DNA of 46,750 nucleotides from CAZTDU01 sp050248795 (GCA_050248795.1 JBFWRS010000028.1:1-46750); one strand, 5' to 3'. Shown: positions 14,817 through 23,945, numbered from the stretch's first letter. The notes: generated by a model from the letters alone, not told the origin. Program-made: numbers and translations.

Positions 14817-17645
14817 ATGACAATCGCCGAGAATTCGCCCGCGAAACACCAAGCCGAAGCCGCAGACAGCGTCGAACTGCAGGTCGACGGCCGTTCCATC
14901 CGCGCGCCCGCCGGCGCGCGCCTGATCGATGTCGCCGCCGACGCGGGCATCGCCATTCCCAGCCTGTGCCACCAGCGCGAACTGGTGCCTTCGGGCAACT
15001 GCCGCCTGTGCATGGTGGAGATCGACGGTTGGCGCACCGAGGCGCCGGCGTGCACCACGCGCGTCACCGCGGGCATGCGCGTGCGCACCGAGTCGCCGCG
15101 CATCGCCGCGTCGCGCCGCTCGGCGCTGGAACTGGTGCTGTCGCGGTATCACGATCCGGACTGGGGCAGGCATGCGCGGCCCGAGAACGAGTTCGAGATG
15201 TGGTGCCGCCACTACGATGTGCGCGTGCCGGACACGGTGCGCACGCCCGGCCCCTTGAGCGCCGACCAGGACCCGCATCCGTTCATCCGCGTCGACCTGA
15301 ACCGCTGCATCCTGTGCACGCGCTGCGTGCGCGCCTGCGGCGAGCTGCAGGCGCGGCACGTCTGGGGCGTGGCCGGCCGCGGCGAGTCCACCACGGTCGT
15401 CGCCGGGCTGGGCGCGACGATGCTCGAGTCGCGCTGCGAATCCTGCGGCGCCTGCGCCGCATTCTGTCCCACCGGGGCGATCGAGGATCGCGCCGCCGAA
15501 CCTGCGGGCACGCCCGATACGCTGGTCACCACCACCTGCGCGTACTGTGGCGTGGGCTGCAGTTTCGACCTCGCGGTGCGCGATGCGCGCGTGGTGCGCG
15601 TGGCGTCGAATCCGTATGCGCCGGTGAACGGCATGCACCTGTGCGTGAAGGGGCGCTACGGCTGGGATTTCCTGCACCACGCCGAGCGCCTGACGCGGCC
15701 GCTGGTGCGGCGCCAACTGCTGGAGGGGCGCACGCGCGAGGCGGGCGCGCCGCGCGGCGAATGGGTGCCGGTGTCCTGGGACAAGGCGCTGGACCTGGTC
15801 GCGGCGAAGCTGGAGTCGGTGCGGCGCGAAAGCGGCGCGGACGCACTGGCCTTCCTCGCTTCTGCCAAGTGCACCAACGAGGAGAACTACCTGATACAGA
15901 AGCTGGCGCGGCAGGTGGTGGGCACGCACAACGTCGACCATTGCGCGCGCCTGTGCCATGCATCCACGGTCGCAGGCCTCTTGCTCGCGCTCGGCTCGGG
16001 TGCGATGAGCAACACCATGCGCGACGTGGCCGAGGAGGCGAGTGCGATCTTCGTCATCGGTTCCAACACCACCGAGCAGCATCCGGTGTTCGGCACCATG
16101 CTGCGCCGGGCGGCCGAGCGGCGCGGCGCGAAGATCGTCGTCGCCGACCCGCGCCGCATCGAGCTGTGCGAGTTCGCGACGCTGCACCTGCAGCACCGCC
16201 CGGGCACCGACATCGCGCTGGTGAACGGGCTGTTGCACCTGATCTTCGCCAGCGGCTGGGAGGACCGCGACTTCATCGCCGCGCGCACCGAGGGCGTAGC
16301 GGCGCTGAAGGCCCTGGTGCAGGACTACCCGCCCGCGCGCGTGGCGGCGATCACCGGTGTGCCCGAGCGCGACCTGCGCGAGGCAGCGCGGCTGCTGGCG
16401 ACCGAGAAGCCGATGGCGGTGATCTGGGCGATGGGCATCACGCAGCACACCACCGGCGTGCCCAACGTGCTGGCGCTGGCGAACCTGCAGTTGGCGCTGG
16501 GCAACTTCGGCAAACCGGGCGCGGGCGTGAATCCGCTGCGCGGGCAGAACAACGTGCAGGGCGCCTGCGACATGGGGGGATTGCCGAATGTCTATCCCGG
16601 CTACCAGGCGGTGGGAGATGCCGCGGCACGCGACAAGTTCGCGAAAGCGTGGGCGCTGTCGGATGGCGGTCCGCTGCAGGGCGAGCGCCCGGGACTCACC
16701 GTCACCGAGATGATCGGCGCCGCCGGCGAACGCCGCCTGCGCGCGCTGATGATCGTCGGCGAGAATCCGGCGCTGACCGATCCGGACCTGAACCATGTGC
16801 GCGCCGCGCTCGGCGCGGCCGAGTTCGTCGTGCTGCAGGAGATCCTGCCTTCGGCGAGCGCGGAGTTCGCCGACGTGCTGCTGCCGGCGGCGGCCTGGGC
16901 CGAGAAGGACGGCACGTTCACCAATACCGAGCGGCGCGTGCAGCGCGTGCGCGAGGCGATCGAGCCGCCCGGAGAGGCGCGGCCGGACTGGGCCATCGTC
17001 GCCGACCTGGCGGCGCGGCTGCTGAAACTGCAGGGCCGCGAGCCGCGCGGCCCGCAGGCGGGCTGGCAGTACGCATCGCCGGCGCAGGTGCTGGACGAGA
17101 TCGGCGCGCTGACGCCTTCCTACGCCGGCATCGACACGCACCGGCTGGACACCGGCGCCGCGCTGCACTGGCCGGTGCCAGCGAAGGACCATGCCGGCAC
17201 GCCGATCCTGCATCGCGAGAAATTCACCCGCGGCAAGGGCGCCTTCCACGCCGTGGAGCACGTCGAGCCGCGCGAAGCGCCGGACGCGGAATATCCGCTC
17301 ACGCTCACCACCGGGCGCGTGCTGTATCACTGGCACGGCGGCGAAATGACGCGCCGCTCCGACATCGGCGCGCTGTGCCCCGACGCGGAAGTGGAAATCC
17401 ACCCTGCGGACGCGCGGCGCATCGGCCTGGACGGCCTCGACCGGCCGATGCTCAGGCTGGTGTCGCGGCGCGGCGAGATGCACGCGAAGGCGTGGGTTAC
17501 CGATCGCGTGCCCGAAAGCGTGGTGTTCGGCAACTTCCACTTTCCGGCCGAGGGCAACGTCAACAACCTCACCATCCTCGCCGTGGACCCGGTGGCGAAG
17601 ATCCCCGAGTACAAGGTCTGCGCGGTGCGCGCCGAGCGCGCGTAG
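14817..17645 (+). CDS. fdhF: Formate dehydrogenase catalytic (alpha) subunit, Mo/W-bis-MGD
   Basis: A 942-residue iron-sulfur molybdoenzyme. In order: a [2Fe-2S] domain (C51, C62, C65, C79), two [4Fe-4S] motifs (C164/167/170/174 and C207/210/213/217), the molybdopterin-domain cluster (C241, C244, C248, C276), the active-site pair C380-H381 in ARLCHAST, and the C-terminal MGD-binding barrel starting near LTTGRVLYHWH. The active-site residue is Cys (TGC), not selenocysteine. The layout equals the alpha subunit of cytoplasmic NAD-linked enzymes (FdsA type), but no diaphorase or FdsD/FdhD gene is adjacent. ATG 14817 is preferred, with GGGAG nine bases before it; ATG 14748 is possible but crosses the inverted repeat. 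Confidence 0.9.
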   Translation: MTIAENSPAKHQAEAADSVELQVDGRSIRAPAGARLIDVAADAGIAIPSLCHQRELVPSGNCRLCMVEIDGWRTEAPACTTRVTAGMRVRTESPRIAASRRSALELVLSRYHDPDWGRHARPENEFEMWCRHYDVRVPDTVRTPGPLSADQDPHPFIRVDLNRCILCTRCVRACGELQARHVWGVAGRGESTTVVAGLGATMLESRCESCGACAAFCPTGAIEDRAAEPAGTPDTLVTTTCAYCGVGCSFDLAVRDARVVRVASNPYAPVNGMHLCVKGRYGWDFLHHAERLTRPLVRRQLLEGRTREAGAPRGEWVPVSWDKALDLVAAKLESVRRESGADALAFLASAKCTNEENYLIQKLARQVVGTHNVDHCARLCHASTVAGLLLALGSGAMSNTMRDVAEEASAIFVIGSNTTEQHPVFGTMLRRAAERRGAKIVVADPRRIELCEFATLHLQHRPGTDIALVNGLLHLIFASGWEDRDFIAARTEGVAALKALVQDYPPARVAAITGVPERDLREAARLLATEKPMAVIWAMGITQHTTGVPNVLALANLQLALGNFGKPGAGVNPLRGQNNVQGACDMGGLPNVYPGYQAVGDAAARDKFAKAWALSDGGPLQGERPGLTVTEMIGAAGERRLRALMIVGENPALTDPDLNHVRAALGAAEFVVLQEILPSASAEFADVLLPAAAWAEKDGTFTNTERRVQRVREAIEPPGEARPDWAIVADLAARLLKLQGREPRGPQAGWQYASPAQVLDEIGALTPSYAGIDTHRLDTGAALHWPVPAKDHAGTPILHREKFTRGKGAFHAVEHVEPREAPDAEYPLTLTTGRVLYHWHGGEMTRRSDIGALCPDAEVEIHPADARRIGLDGLDRPMLRLVSRRGEMHAKAWVTDRVPESVVFGNFHFPAEGNVNNLTILAVDPVAKIPEYKVCAVRAERA

Positions 17646-17653
17646 CGAAACGC

Positions 17654-18658
17654 ATGGCGCTGCTGCTCGCGGCCGACATCGGCGGCACCAAGGCCAACCT
17701 GTGGCTCTACGAGCTGCATGCCGGGCGGCGCGACACGCGCGCCGAGGCGAGCCTGCCAAGCGCGGATTTCGCCGATGCGCAGTCTATGCTGGCGGTGTTC
17801 GCGCGCGGCGCGCGCGTGGACGCGGCTGCGGTGGCGATCGCGGCGCCGGTGATAGCCGCACGCGCCGCGCCGCCGAACCTGCCGTGGATCGTGGAGCAGG
17901 CGGCGATCGCGGACGCGCTCGGCACGCCGCGCGTCGAGCTGCTGAACGACCTGGCCGCCACCGCGATCGGCATCGACGCGCTGGCGCCGGATCGACTGCA
18001 CACGCTGAATGCCGGGCAGCATCGCACCGGCCCGGTCGTGCTGATCGCCGCCGGCACCGGCCTGGGCGAAGCCGCGATCATCGACGATGGCGGCCGCCGG
18101 ATCGTGCTGCCCACCGAAGGCGGGCACGCCGATTTCGCGCCGGGCAGCGCGGAGGACATCGCGCTGCTGCAGTACCTGTCCGCGCGCCATCCGCACGTGA
18201 GCTGGGAGCGCGTGGTATCCGGTCCCGGCCTTGCGGCGATCCATGCGTTCATCCTCGAGCGCGAGCACGGCAGGGATGAAAGGCCCGCCGACCTGCGCGA
18301 CGAGCAGGGCGATCCCGCCGCCGCGATCACCCGTCTGGCGCTGATCGACAGGGATGCCGCCGCGGTAGCGGCGCTGGACATGTTCGTGCGGCTGTACGGC
18401 GCCGAGGCGGGCAACCTGGCGTTGAAGTTCCTCGCCACCGGCGGTGTGTACGTGGCGGGCGGCATCGCGCCGAAGATCCTCGCGCACCTGGATGGCGGGC
18501 GCTTCATGCAGGGCTTCGTCGCCAAGGGCAGGCACGCGGACCTGATGGCCGGCATACCGGTGCACGTGGTGCTGGAGCCGAAGACGGCGCTGCTGGGTGC
18601 GGCGCGGCGCGCCGAGGCGCTGGCTAGCGCCGCCGCGATTCCGGGCCCGCGGGCGTGA
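17654..18658 (+). CDS. glk: Glucokinase
   Basis: A 334-residue sugar kinase of the bacterial glucokinase family: D8-IGGTKANLW phosphate loop, ELLNDLAATAIGI with catalytic D99, LIAAGTGLGEA, LPTEGGHADFAP sugar-binding segment, VSGPGLAAIHAF and GGVYVAGGIAPKIL. It phosphorylates glucose to glucose-6-phosphate with ATP in the cytoplasm. It starts 8 bases after the formate dehydrogenase stop and is probably co-transcribed. Its last 35 bases overlap the 3' end of the convergent NAGGN peptidase gene. Confidence 0.9.
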   Translation: MALLLAADIGGTKANLWLYELHAGRRDTRAEASLPSADFADAQSMLAVFARGARVDAAAVAIAAPVIAARAAPPNLPWIVEQAAIADALGTPRVELLNDLAATAIGIDALAPDRLHTLNAGQHRTGPVVLIAAGTGLGEAAIIDDGGRRIVLPTEGGHADFAPGSAEDIALLQYLSARHPHVSWERVVSGPGLAAIHAFILEREHGRDERPADLRDEQGDPAAAITRLALIDRDAAAVAALDMFVRLYGAEAGNLALKFLATGGVYVAGGIAPKILAHLDGGRFMQGFVAKGRHADLMAGIPVHVVLEPKTALLGAARRAEALASAAAIPGPRA

Positions 18659-19796
18659 GCAGGGTGCTGTCGGCCTCCTGCATCGGCTGGTGCGTGAATC
18701 CCTGCAGCGGCGCGAGCTCCTCGGCATCGCGCGGAATCTCCACCGCGCTGCGCGCGTAGGCGGTCACCAGTTCGGCCAGGGACCGCAACGCGTGCATGTG
18801 GATGCGCTCGTGTCCGTGCGACGCGTCGATGCCGAAGGCGATCAGCGCGGTGCGCACGTCGTGCCCGGCCTCGATCGCCGACGCGCTGTCCGAGCGGTAG
18901 TAGCGGAACACGTCGCGCTGGAACGCGATGTCGTTGTCGCGGCACAGCCGGATCAGCTTGTGCGTGAGGTGATAGTCGTACGGCCCGGTCTGGTCCGCCA
19001 TGCCGATGGTGACGCCGAATTCGTCGCTTGCCTGGCCCGGCGCGGTGGTGCCGTTGTCGATGGTGACGAGCGAGGCGACGTCATGCGTCAGCACCGACGA
19101 GGCGCCGACGCCGACTTCCTCGGCGATGGAAAAGATGAACAGCGTGTCCACCGGCAACTGCCCGCCGTCGGCCACCAGCGCCTTCATCGCCGCGAGCATC
19201 GCCGCGCAGCCGGCCTTGTCGTCGAGGTGGCGCGACACGATGTAGCCGTTGGCGAGGAACTCGCTCCGCGCGTCGATCGCCACCGTGTCGCCGATGGCGA
19301 TGCCCAGGCGCTCGAGGTCGCGCCGGTTGCGCGCCAGCGCGTCGACGCGCAGTTCCACGTGCGGCCAGCCCACCGGGTGCGTGTCCACCTCCTCGTTGAA
19401 GGTGTGGCCCGAGGACTTTAGCGACAGGATGCTGCCGCGGAAGCTGCCGCGCTCGGTGAACACCGTGCAGCGCGCGCCCTCGGCGAAGCGCGACGACCAG
19501 TGCCCGATCGGCACCAGTTCCAGGCGCCCGTTGTCCTTCAGGTTCTTCACCTGCGCGCCCAGCGTGTCCAGGTGCGCGATCAGCGCGCGCGCGCCCTTGC
19601 TGGCTGCGCCGGGCAGGCGGGCGCGGATCGCGCCGCGGCGCGTCAGCTCGTAGCGCACGCCCAGCGCGTCGAGTTCGTCGCAGGCGAGGCGCACGATGGT
19701 GTCGGTGTAGCCCGAGGGGCTCGCGGTATCGAGCAGCCGCCGCAGCACGTCGGCGAGGTAGCCGACGTCGATGCTGAGCCGCGTTGCGGCGCTCAT
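18624..19796 (-). CDS. NAGGN-system M42-family metallopeptidase
   Basis: A 390-residue cocatalytic-zinc peptidase of family M42. The first metal site is H75-x-D77 (LIAHLDTLG), followed by SRHLDDKAGC with the bridging Asp, catalytic FSIAEEVGVG, VTIDNGTT, and a late metal-site His in a GHERIHMHAL segment. This gene is a regular third member of osmoprotectant NAGGN (N-acetylglutaminylglutamine amide) clusters; its exact role, perhaps turnover of the dipeptide, is unsettled. Its ATG overlaps the upstream synthetase stop (ATGA). Its 3' end overlaps glk by 35 bases in antisense orientation. Confidence 0.88.
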   Translation of the reverse strand: MSAATRLSIDVGYLADVLRRLLDTASPSGYTDTIVRLACDELDALGVRYELTRRGAIRARLPGAASKGARALIAHLDTLGAQVKNLKDNGRLELVPIGHWSSRFAEGARCTVFTERGSFRGSILSLKSSGHTFNEEVDTHPVGWPHVELRVDALARNRRDLERLGIAIGDTVAIDARSEFLANGYIVSRHLDDKAGCAAMLAAMKALVADGGQLPVDTLFIFSIAEEVGVGASSVLTHDVASLVTIDNGTTAPGQASDEFGVTIGMADQTGPYDYHLTHKLIRLCRDNDIAFQRDVFRYYRSDSASAIEAGHDVRTALIAFGIDASHGHERIHMHALRSLAELVTAYARSAVEIPRDAEELAPLQGFTHQPMQEADSTLLTPAGPESRRR

Positions 19797-21556
19797 GATG
19801 CGCAGGCCGCCTGGCGCGCCGCCGTCGGCATCGACTGCGGAAACAGCAGGTCGACGAAGCGCTCGGCGGTGGGCTGCGGCTCGTGGTTCGCGAGGCCGGG
19901 GCGCTCGTTCGCCTCGATGAACCAGTAGTCGGCATGGCGCGGCGAGCGCACCATGAAGTCGATGCCGGTTACCGGCACGTCGAGCGCGCGTGCCGCGCGC
20001 ACCGCCGCATCGACCAGCGCCGGGTGGACTTCCGCGGTGACGTCGTGGATGGTGCCGCCGGTGTGCAGGTTGGCCGCCTTGCGCACGTTGATCTCGATCC
20101 CGCGCGGCAGCACGTCGGCGAGCGCGTAGCCCGCGCCGGCGACGCAGCGCCCGGTTTCCGCATCCAGCGGAATGCGCGACTCGCCGCCGGTGGCGGCGGC
20201 GCGGCGCCTGCTCTGGCGCTCGATCAGTTCGCGGATCGTGCACTGGCCGTCGCCGATGACGCGCGCCGGACGCCGGATCGCGGCAGCGACCAGCCGGTAG
20301 CCGATCACCACGAGGCGCAGGTCCTCGCCGGCGACGCACTGCTCGACCAGCACGCGGTCGCAATGCGCGCGCGCGCGTTCCACCGCCGCCATCGCATCGG
20401 ACATGTTGTCCAGGCCCACCGAGACGCCGCGGCCCTGTTCGCCGCGCGTCGGCTTCACCGCGACCGCGCCGTGTCGCGCGAGGAAGCGCTCCAGCGCCTC
20501 GCGCGTGTCGTACTCGATCGCCTCCGGCACCCGCACGCCTGCGCGCGCCACCGCGCGCCGCGTTGCCGCCTTGTCGTCGCACAGGCTCATGGCGACCGCG
20601 CTGGTGAGCTCCGACAGGCTCTCGCGGCACGCGATCGAGCGCCCGCCGGAGGAGAGCCGGAAGTAGCCGCCCTCGGCGTCGAGCACCTCGACGCCGATGC
20701 CGCGCCGGCGCGCCTCGTCGACGATGATGCGCGCGTAGGGATTGAGGTTTTCCTCGGGCGAGGCGCCGACGAAGAGCTTCTCGTTGATCGCGTTCTTGCG
20801 CTTCACGGTGAACACCGGCAGCCGAGCGAAGCCGAGCTTCTCGTACAGCTCGATCGCCTGGCGGTTGGTCGCCATCACCGACAGGTCCATGTGCAGCGCG
20901 CCGCGCGCCTGGAAGTACTCGGCAAGGCGCCGCACCAGCGTTTCTCCCACCAGCGGGCGGGCTGCCTGCGGGTCTACCGCCAGGCACCACAGCGACGCGC
21001 CGCGCTCGGGATCGTCGTAGGCGCGCATGTGATCGACGCCGGTCACCGTGCCGATCACCTGTCCGGTGGCCTCGTCCTCCGCCACCAGGTAGACGATGGT
21101 GCGGCTGTCGCGATGGCTGAACATGAATTCCGCAGGCACCGGCACCATGCGGTGCGCGAGGTAGATGCGGTTCACCGCGTCGGCGTCGGCCTGGCTGGTG
21201 ACCCAGCGCACGACGAAGCCGCGCGGCTCGCGGCGCGCGCCGCGATAGGTGGCCAGGTCGAGGCGGTACGTATGCGACGGGTCGAGGAACAGCGCCTGCG
21301 GCGCGGCGGCGAGCACCAGGTGCGGCTCGCGCACCCAGCCGGCGATGTCGCGCCGCTCGGGCCCTTCCTCGGCGAGCGCAGCCGCAAGCGACCCGGCATC
21401 GGGGTAGGTCTGCGCGAACAGCAGCCTGCCCCAGCCGCAGTCGAGCGCCATGCGGTGGTCGGGGACGCGTTCGCCGCGCAGGCGGCGGATGCGGTGCGTG
21501 AGCGCGCCGCGGCCCTGTTTCCTGCGCGCGCGCGTGGCAATGGTCGATGCCTGCAT
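19793..21556 (-). CDS. ngg: N-acetylglutaminylglutamine synthetase (GNAT plus ATP-grasp)
   Basis: A 587-residue two-domain enzyme. The N-terminal half contains a GNAT acetyltransferase (about residues 105-270; LWCLAVDPQAARPLVGETLVRRL, then ATNRQAIELYEKLGF). The C-terminal half is ATP-grasp (about 300-580; AVAVKPTRGEQGRGVSVG for ATP binding, GIDFMVRSP and WFIEANERPG for metal/ATP). It makes N-acetylglutaminylglutamine from glutamine, acetyl-CoA and ATP in the cytoplasm. AGGAGGTG lies before ATG 21556, and the asnO stop is 1 base away, so translation is coupled. Known from studies of osmotically induced NAGGN synthesis in Sinorhizobium and Pseudomonas. Confidence 0.92.
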   Translation of the reverse strand: MQASTIATRARRKQGRGALTHRIRRLRGERVPDHRMALDCGWGRLLFAQTYPDAGSLAAALAEEGPERRDIAGWVREPHLVLAAAPQALFLDPSHTYRLDLATYRGARREPRGFVVRWVTSQADADAVNRIYLAHRMVPVPAEFMFSHRDSRTIVYLVAEDEATGQVIGTVTGVDHMRAYDDPERGASLWCLAVDPQAARPLVGETLVRRLAEYFQARGALHMDLSVMATNRQAIELYEKLGFARLPVFTVKRKNAINEKLFVGASPEENLNPYARIIVDEARRRGIGVEVLDAEGGYFRLSSGGRSIACRESLSELTSAVAMSLCDDKAATRRAVARAGVRVPEAIEYDTREALERFLARHGAVAVKPTRGEQGRGVSVGLDNMSDAMAAVERARAHCDRVLVEQCVAGEDLRLVVIGYRLVAAAIRRPARVIGDGQCTIRELIERQSRRRAAATGGESRIPLDAETGRCVAGAGYALADVLPRGIEINVRKAANLHTGGTIHDVTAEVHPALVDAAVRAARALDVPVTGIDFMVRSPRHADYWFIEANERPGLANHEPQPTAERFVDLLFPQSMPTAARQAACAS

Positions 21557-21557
21557 G

Positions 21558-23330
21558 TCACACCTCCTGGGTCTGCAGCCAGAGTTCCAGCAGCGCCGCC
21601 TGCCACAGCTCGGAGCCCTGCAGCGGCGTGATGTGCGCCTTCGGGTCGGCGAACAAGGTATCGAGGTAGTCGCGCCGGAACAGGCCGCGCTCGCGCGCGG
21701 CGCGCGAACCCAGCGCATCGCGCGCGAGTTCGAGGAACGGTCCTTCCAGGTATTTCAGCGCGGGCACCGGAAAGTAGCCCTTGGGGCGGTCGATGACGGC
21801 AGCCGGCACCACCTGCCGTGCCACGTCCTTGAGGATGCCCTTGCCGCCGTCGCGCAGCTTGTGGTGCGGCGGGATGCGCGCCGCGAGTTCCACCAGCTCG
21901 TGGTCGAGGAAGGGCACGCGCGCTTCCAGCCCGGCGGCCATGGTCATGTTGTCGACGCGCTTCACCGGGTCGTCCACCAGCATCACGGTGGTGTCCAGGT
22001 GCAGCGCGCGGTCCACCGGGTCGCTCGCGGCCGCCGCGGCCATGTGCGCGTCTATCATGCCGCGCGCGTGGTCCAGTCCCACGTACTCGGGCGCGACCTG
22101 CGCGGCATAGGCGGCGAAGTCGCGATCCATGAACGCGCGCGCATAGTCGCGCACCGGGTCCCCGGAGCCGACCAGCTTCGGGTACCAGTGATAGCCGCCG
22201 AAGACTTCGTCAGCGCCCTGGCCGCTCTGCACCACCTTGACGTGGCGCGCGACTTCCTGCGACAGGAGATAGAAGGCGACGTTGTCGTACGACACCATCG
22301 GTTCGGACATCGCGCGTACTGTCGCCGGCAGCGCGTCCAGCAGGCGCGAGGATTCGATGAAGATGCGGTGGTGCTCGGTCTCGAAGCGGCTGGCGACGAT
22401 GTCCGACCAGCGGAATTCGTCGCCGGGTTCGCCGTTGGCGGCCTCGAAGCCGATCGAGAACGTGCGCAGGTCGGCATGCCCGGATTCGGCGAGCAGGCCG
22501 GTGATGAGGCTGGAGTCGACGCCGCCCGACAGCAGCACGCCCACCGGCACGTCGGCAATGCGGCGCCGCTCCACCGCGGTGCGCAGCGCCGCGAGCAGTT
22601 CCTCGCCCCATTCCTCGCGGCTTTTCTGGATGTCGTCGGCGCTGCGCTCGTAGGACAGCGACCAGTACACGCGTTCGTTCGCCCTGCCGTCGGGCTCTAT
22701 GGTGCGCACCGTGGCGGGCGCGAGCTTGCGCACGCCGGCGAGTATCGTGCGCGGCGGCGGCACCACCGCGTGGAACGACAGGTAGTGGTTGAGCGCGACG
22801 TGGTCGATCGACGTGTCCACGCCGCCTGCGGCCAGCAGCGCGGGCAGCGTCGACGCAAAGCGCAGGCAGTCCTTCGTCTCGGCGTAGTAGAGCGGCTTGA
22901 TGCCGAGCCGGTCGCGCGCGAGCGTCAGCCGGCCGCTGTCGCGCTCGGCGACCGCGATCGCGAACATGCCCTGGAAGCGCTCCGGCGCGCGCGGTCCCCA
23001 GGCGTGGAATGCCTTCAGCACCACTTCGGTGTCGCCGTCGGAGAAGAAGCGGTAGCCGAGCTGCTGCAATTCCGCGCGCAGTTCGCGGTAGTTGTAGATG
23101 CAGCCGTTGAAGACCACGCTGAGGCCAAGCGCCGGGTCGTGCATCGGTTGCTCGGCGCGCTCGGTGAGGTCGATGATCTTCAGCCGCCGGTGCGCAAGGC
23201 CGGCGCGCCCGCGCACCAGCAGCCCCACGCCGTCGGGGCCGCGGGGCGCCAGGCTCTCGGCCATGGCCGCCAGGGCCGCGGCCGAGGCGGTATCGCTACC
23301 GAATTGGATTTCGCCTGCAATTCCACACAT
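21558..23330 (-). CDS. asnO: N-acetylglutaminylglutamine amidotransferase (asparagine-synthase type)
   Basis: A 590-residue class II glutamine amidotransferase. Met is followed by the nucleophile Cys2 (MCGIAG), so the start must be ATG 23330 and not the upstream in-frame ATG at 23393, which lies in the promoter. The glutaminase domain includes the LAPRGPDG, LAHRRL and VVFNGCIYN segments. The synthetase domain carries the pyrophosphate loop SGGVDSS at about 268-274. It amidates acetylglutaminylglutamine to the osmolyte NAGGN. First gene of the operon, under the promoter at 23365-23393. Confidence 0.92.
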   Translation of the reverse strand: MCGIAGEIQFGSDTASAAALAAMAESLAPRGPDGVGLLVRGRAGLAHRRLKIIDLTERAEQPMHDPALGLSVVFNGCIYNYRELRAELQQLGYRFFSDGDTEVVLKAFHAWGPRAPERFQGMFAIAVAERDSGRLTLARDRLGIKPLYYAETKDCLRFASTLPALLAAGGVDTSIDHVALNHYLSFHAVVPPPRTILAGVRKLAPATVRTIEPDGRANERVYWSLSYERSADDIQKSREEWGEELLAALRTAVERRRIADVPVGVLLSGGVDSSLITGLLAESGHADLRTFSIGFEAANGEPGDEFRWSDIVASRFETEHHRIFIESSRLLDALPATVRAMSEPMVSYDNVAFYLLSQEVARHVKVVQSGQGADEVFGGYHWYPKLVGSGDPVRDYARAFMDRDFAAYAAQVAPEYVGLDHARGMIDAHMAAAAASDPVDRALHLDTTVMLVDDPVKRVDNMTMAAGLEARVPFLDHELVELAARIPPHHKLRDGGKGILKDVARQVVPAAVIDRPKGYFPVPALKYLEGPFLELARDALGSRAARERGLFRRDYLDTLFADPKAHITPLQGSELWQAALLELWLQTQEV

Positions 23331-23364
23331 ATTCAATGCCTTGCGTGATTTCTGCGGGCCAATG

Positions 23365-23393
23365 ATGATAGCGCGATAATGCTTTGATGTCAA
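23365..23393 (-). promoter_or_regulatory. Near-consensus sigma-70 promoter of the NAGGN operon
   Basis: Read on the minus strand: TTGACA (-35, positions 23393-23388), a 17-base spacer, then TATCAT (-10, positions 23370-23365). Transcription should begin near 23358, giving a leader of about 28 bases to ATG 23330. The -35 box is a perfect consensus and lies inside the 22-bp palindrome, so a protein bound there would block RNA polymerase. Confidence 0.75.
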
Positions 23394-23399
23394 ATCATT
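23378..23399. promoter_or_regulatory. 22-bp MarR-type operator palindrome
   Basis: AATGcTTTGAtgTCAAAtCATT has 9 of 11 base pairs symmetric per arm: AATG/CATT and TTTGA/TCAAA. It is the size and form bound by MarR-family dimers and lies between asnO and the divergent marR-like gene. It covers the -35 box of the asnO promoter and is 46 bases from the regulator's ATG. It is the likely binding site of the neighbouring regulator. Confidence 0.7.
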
Positions 23400-23444
23400 G
23401 GACGTGTACGGATTGTGGGAATTCGGCTAGAGTCCGCCTCCGAC

Positions 23445-23918
23445 ATGGCAGCGGACCCGCAGACCAGACCGATAGACGCAATGGACGAGGCGGAGCGACG
23501 CGCGCTCACCGCCATCCGGCGCATCGTGCACGCGGTGGACCGGCACTCGAAAAGCGTCGAGCGGGCCGCGGGCCTGACCGTGCCGCAGTTCGTCGTGCTC
23601 GCGGCGGTGCGCGCGCAGGGCGAGGTGACGAGCGCGAAGCTGTCGGCGGCGGTGAGCCTCAGCCCTGCGACGGTGACGCTGATCCTCGACAACCTCGCGG
23701 CGCGCGGCCTGGTCGAGCGCTACCGCAACCTCGAGGACCGGCGCATCGTGCACGCGCGGCTGACGCCGCAGGGCGCCGAGGTGCTCGCGCGCGCGCCGCG
23801 CTTCATGGACCAGCGCTTCGCCACGCGCCTTGCCGGCCTCGCGCCCGAGCGACGCGAAGCCATCCTCGCCGCGCTGGAGGAGATGGCCGGGCTGATGGAC
23901 GCGAGCGCGCCGGCATAG
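23445..23918 (+). CDS. MarR-family transcriptional regulator
   Basis: A 157-residue winged-helix regulator. Visible parts are a dimerisation helix IRRIVHAVDRHSKSVERAAG, the HTH helices TSAKLSAAVSLSPATVTLILDNL, and the wing with NLEDRRIVHARLTPQG, the usual MarR 'D-x-R' wing. ATG 23445 is preferred over GTG 23415, which would add a short unconserved leader. It is divergent from the NAGGN operon, and a palindrome on that operon's promoter makes it the prime candidate repressor. The ligand or signal is unknown. Confidence 0.88.
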   Translation: MAADPQTRPIDAMDEAERRALTAIRRIVHAVDRHSKSVERAAGLTVPQFVVLAAVRAQGEVTSAKLSAAVSLSPATVTLILDNLAARGLVERYRNLEDRRIVHARLTPQGAEVLARAPRFMDQRFATRLAGLAPERREAILAALEEMAGLMDASAPA

Positions 23919-23932
23919 CGCTGGCCGCCGCG

Positions 23933-23938
23933 TAAACT
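23933..23938 (+). promoter_or_regulatory. -10-like box TAAACT seven bases before the EamA start
   Basis: TAAACT ends 7 bases before TTG 23946, where transcription would be expected to begin. With no ribosome site in between, a leaderless mRNA is possible. No good -35 box is visible. Confidence 0.35.
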
Positions 23939-23945
23939 CCGGCGC

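Noticed and set aside
15954..15956. Selenocysteine at the formate dehydrogenase active site
   Set aside because: The codon is TGC (Cys); no in-frame TGA or SECIS-like structure is needed.
14688..17759. Very long minus-strand open frame continuing upstream of hyuA through fdhF and into glk
   Set aside because: Only the part up to 14687 encodes HyuA; the rest is antisense to the strongly supported formate dehydrogenase and has no domain pattern.
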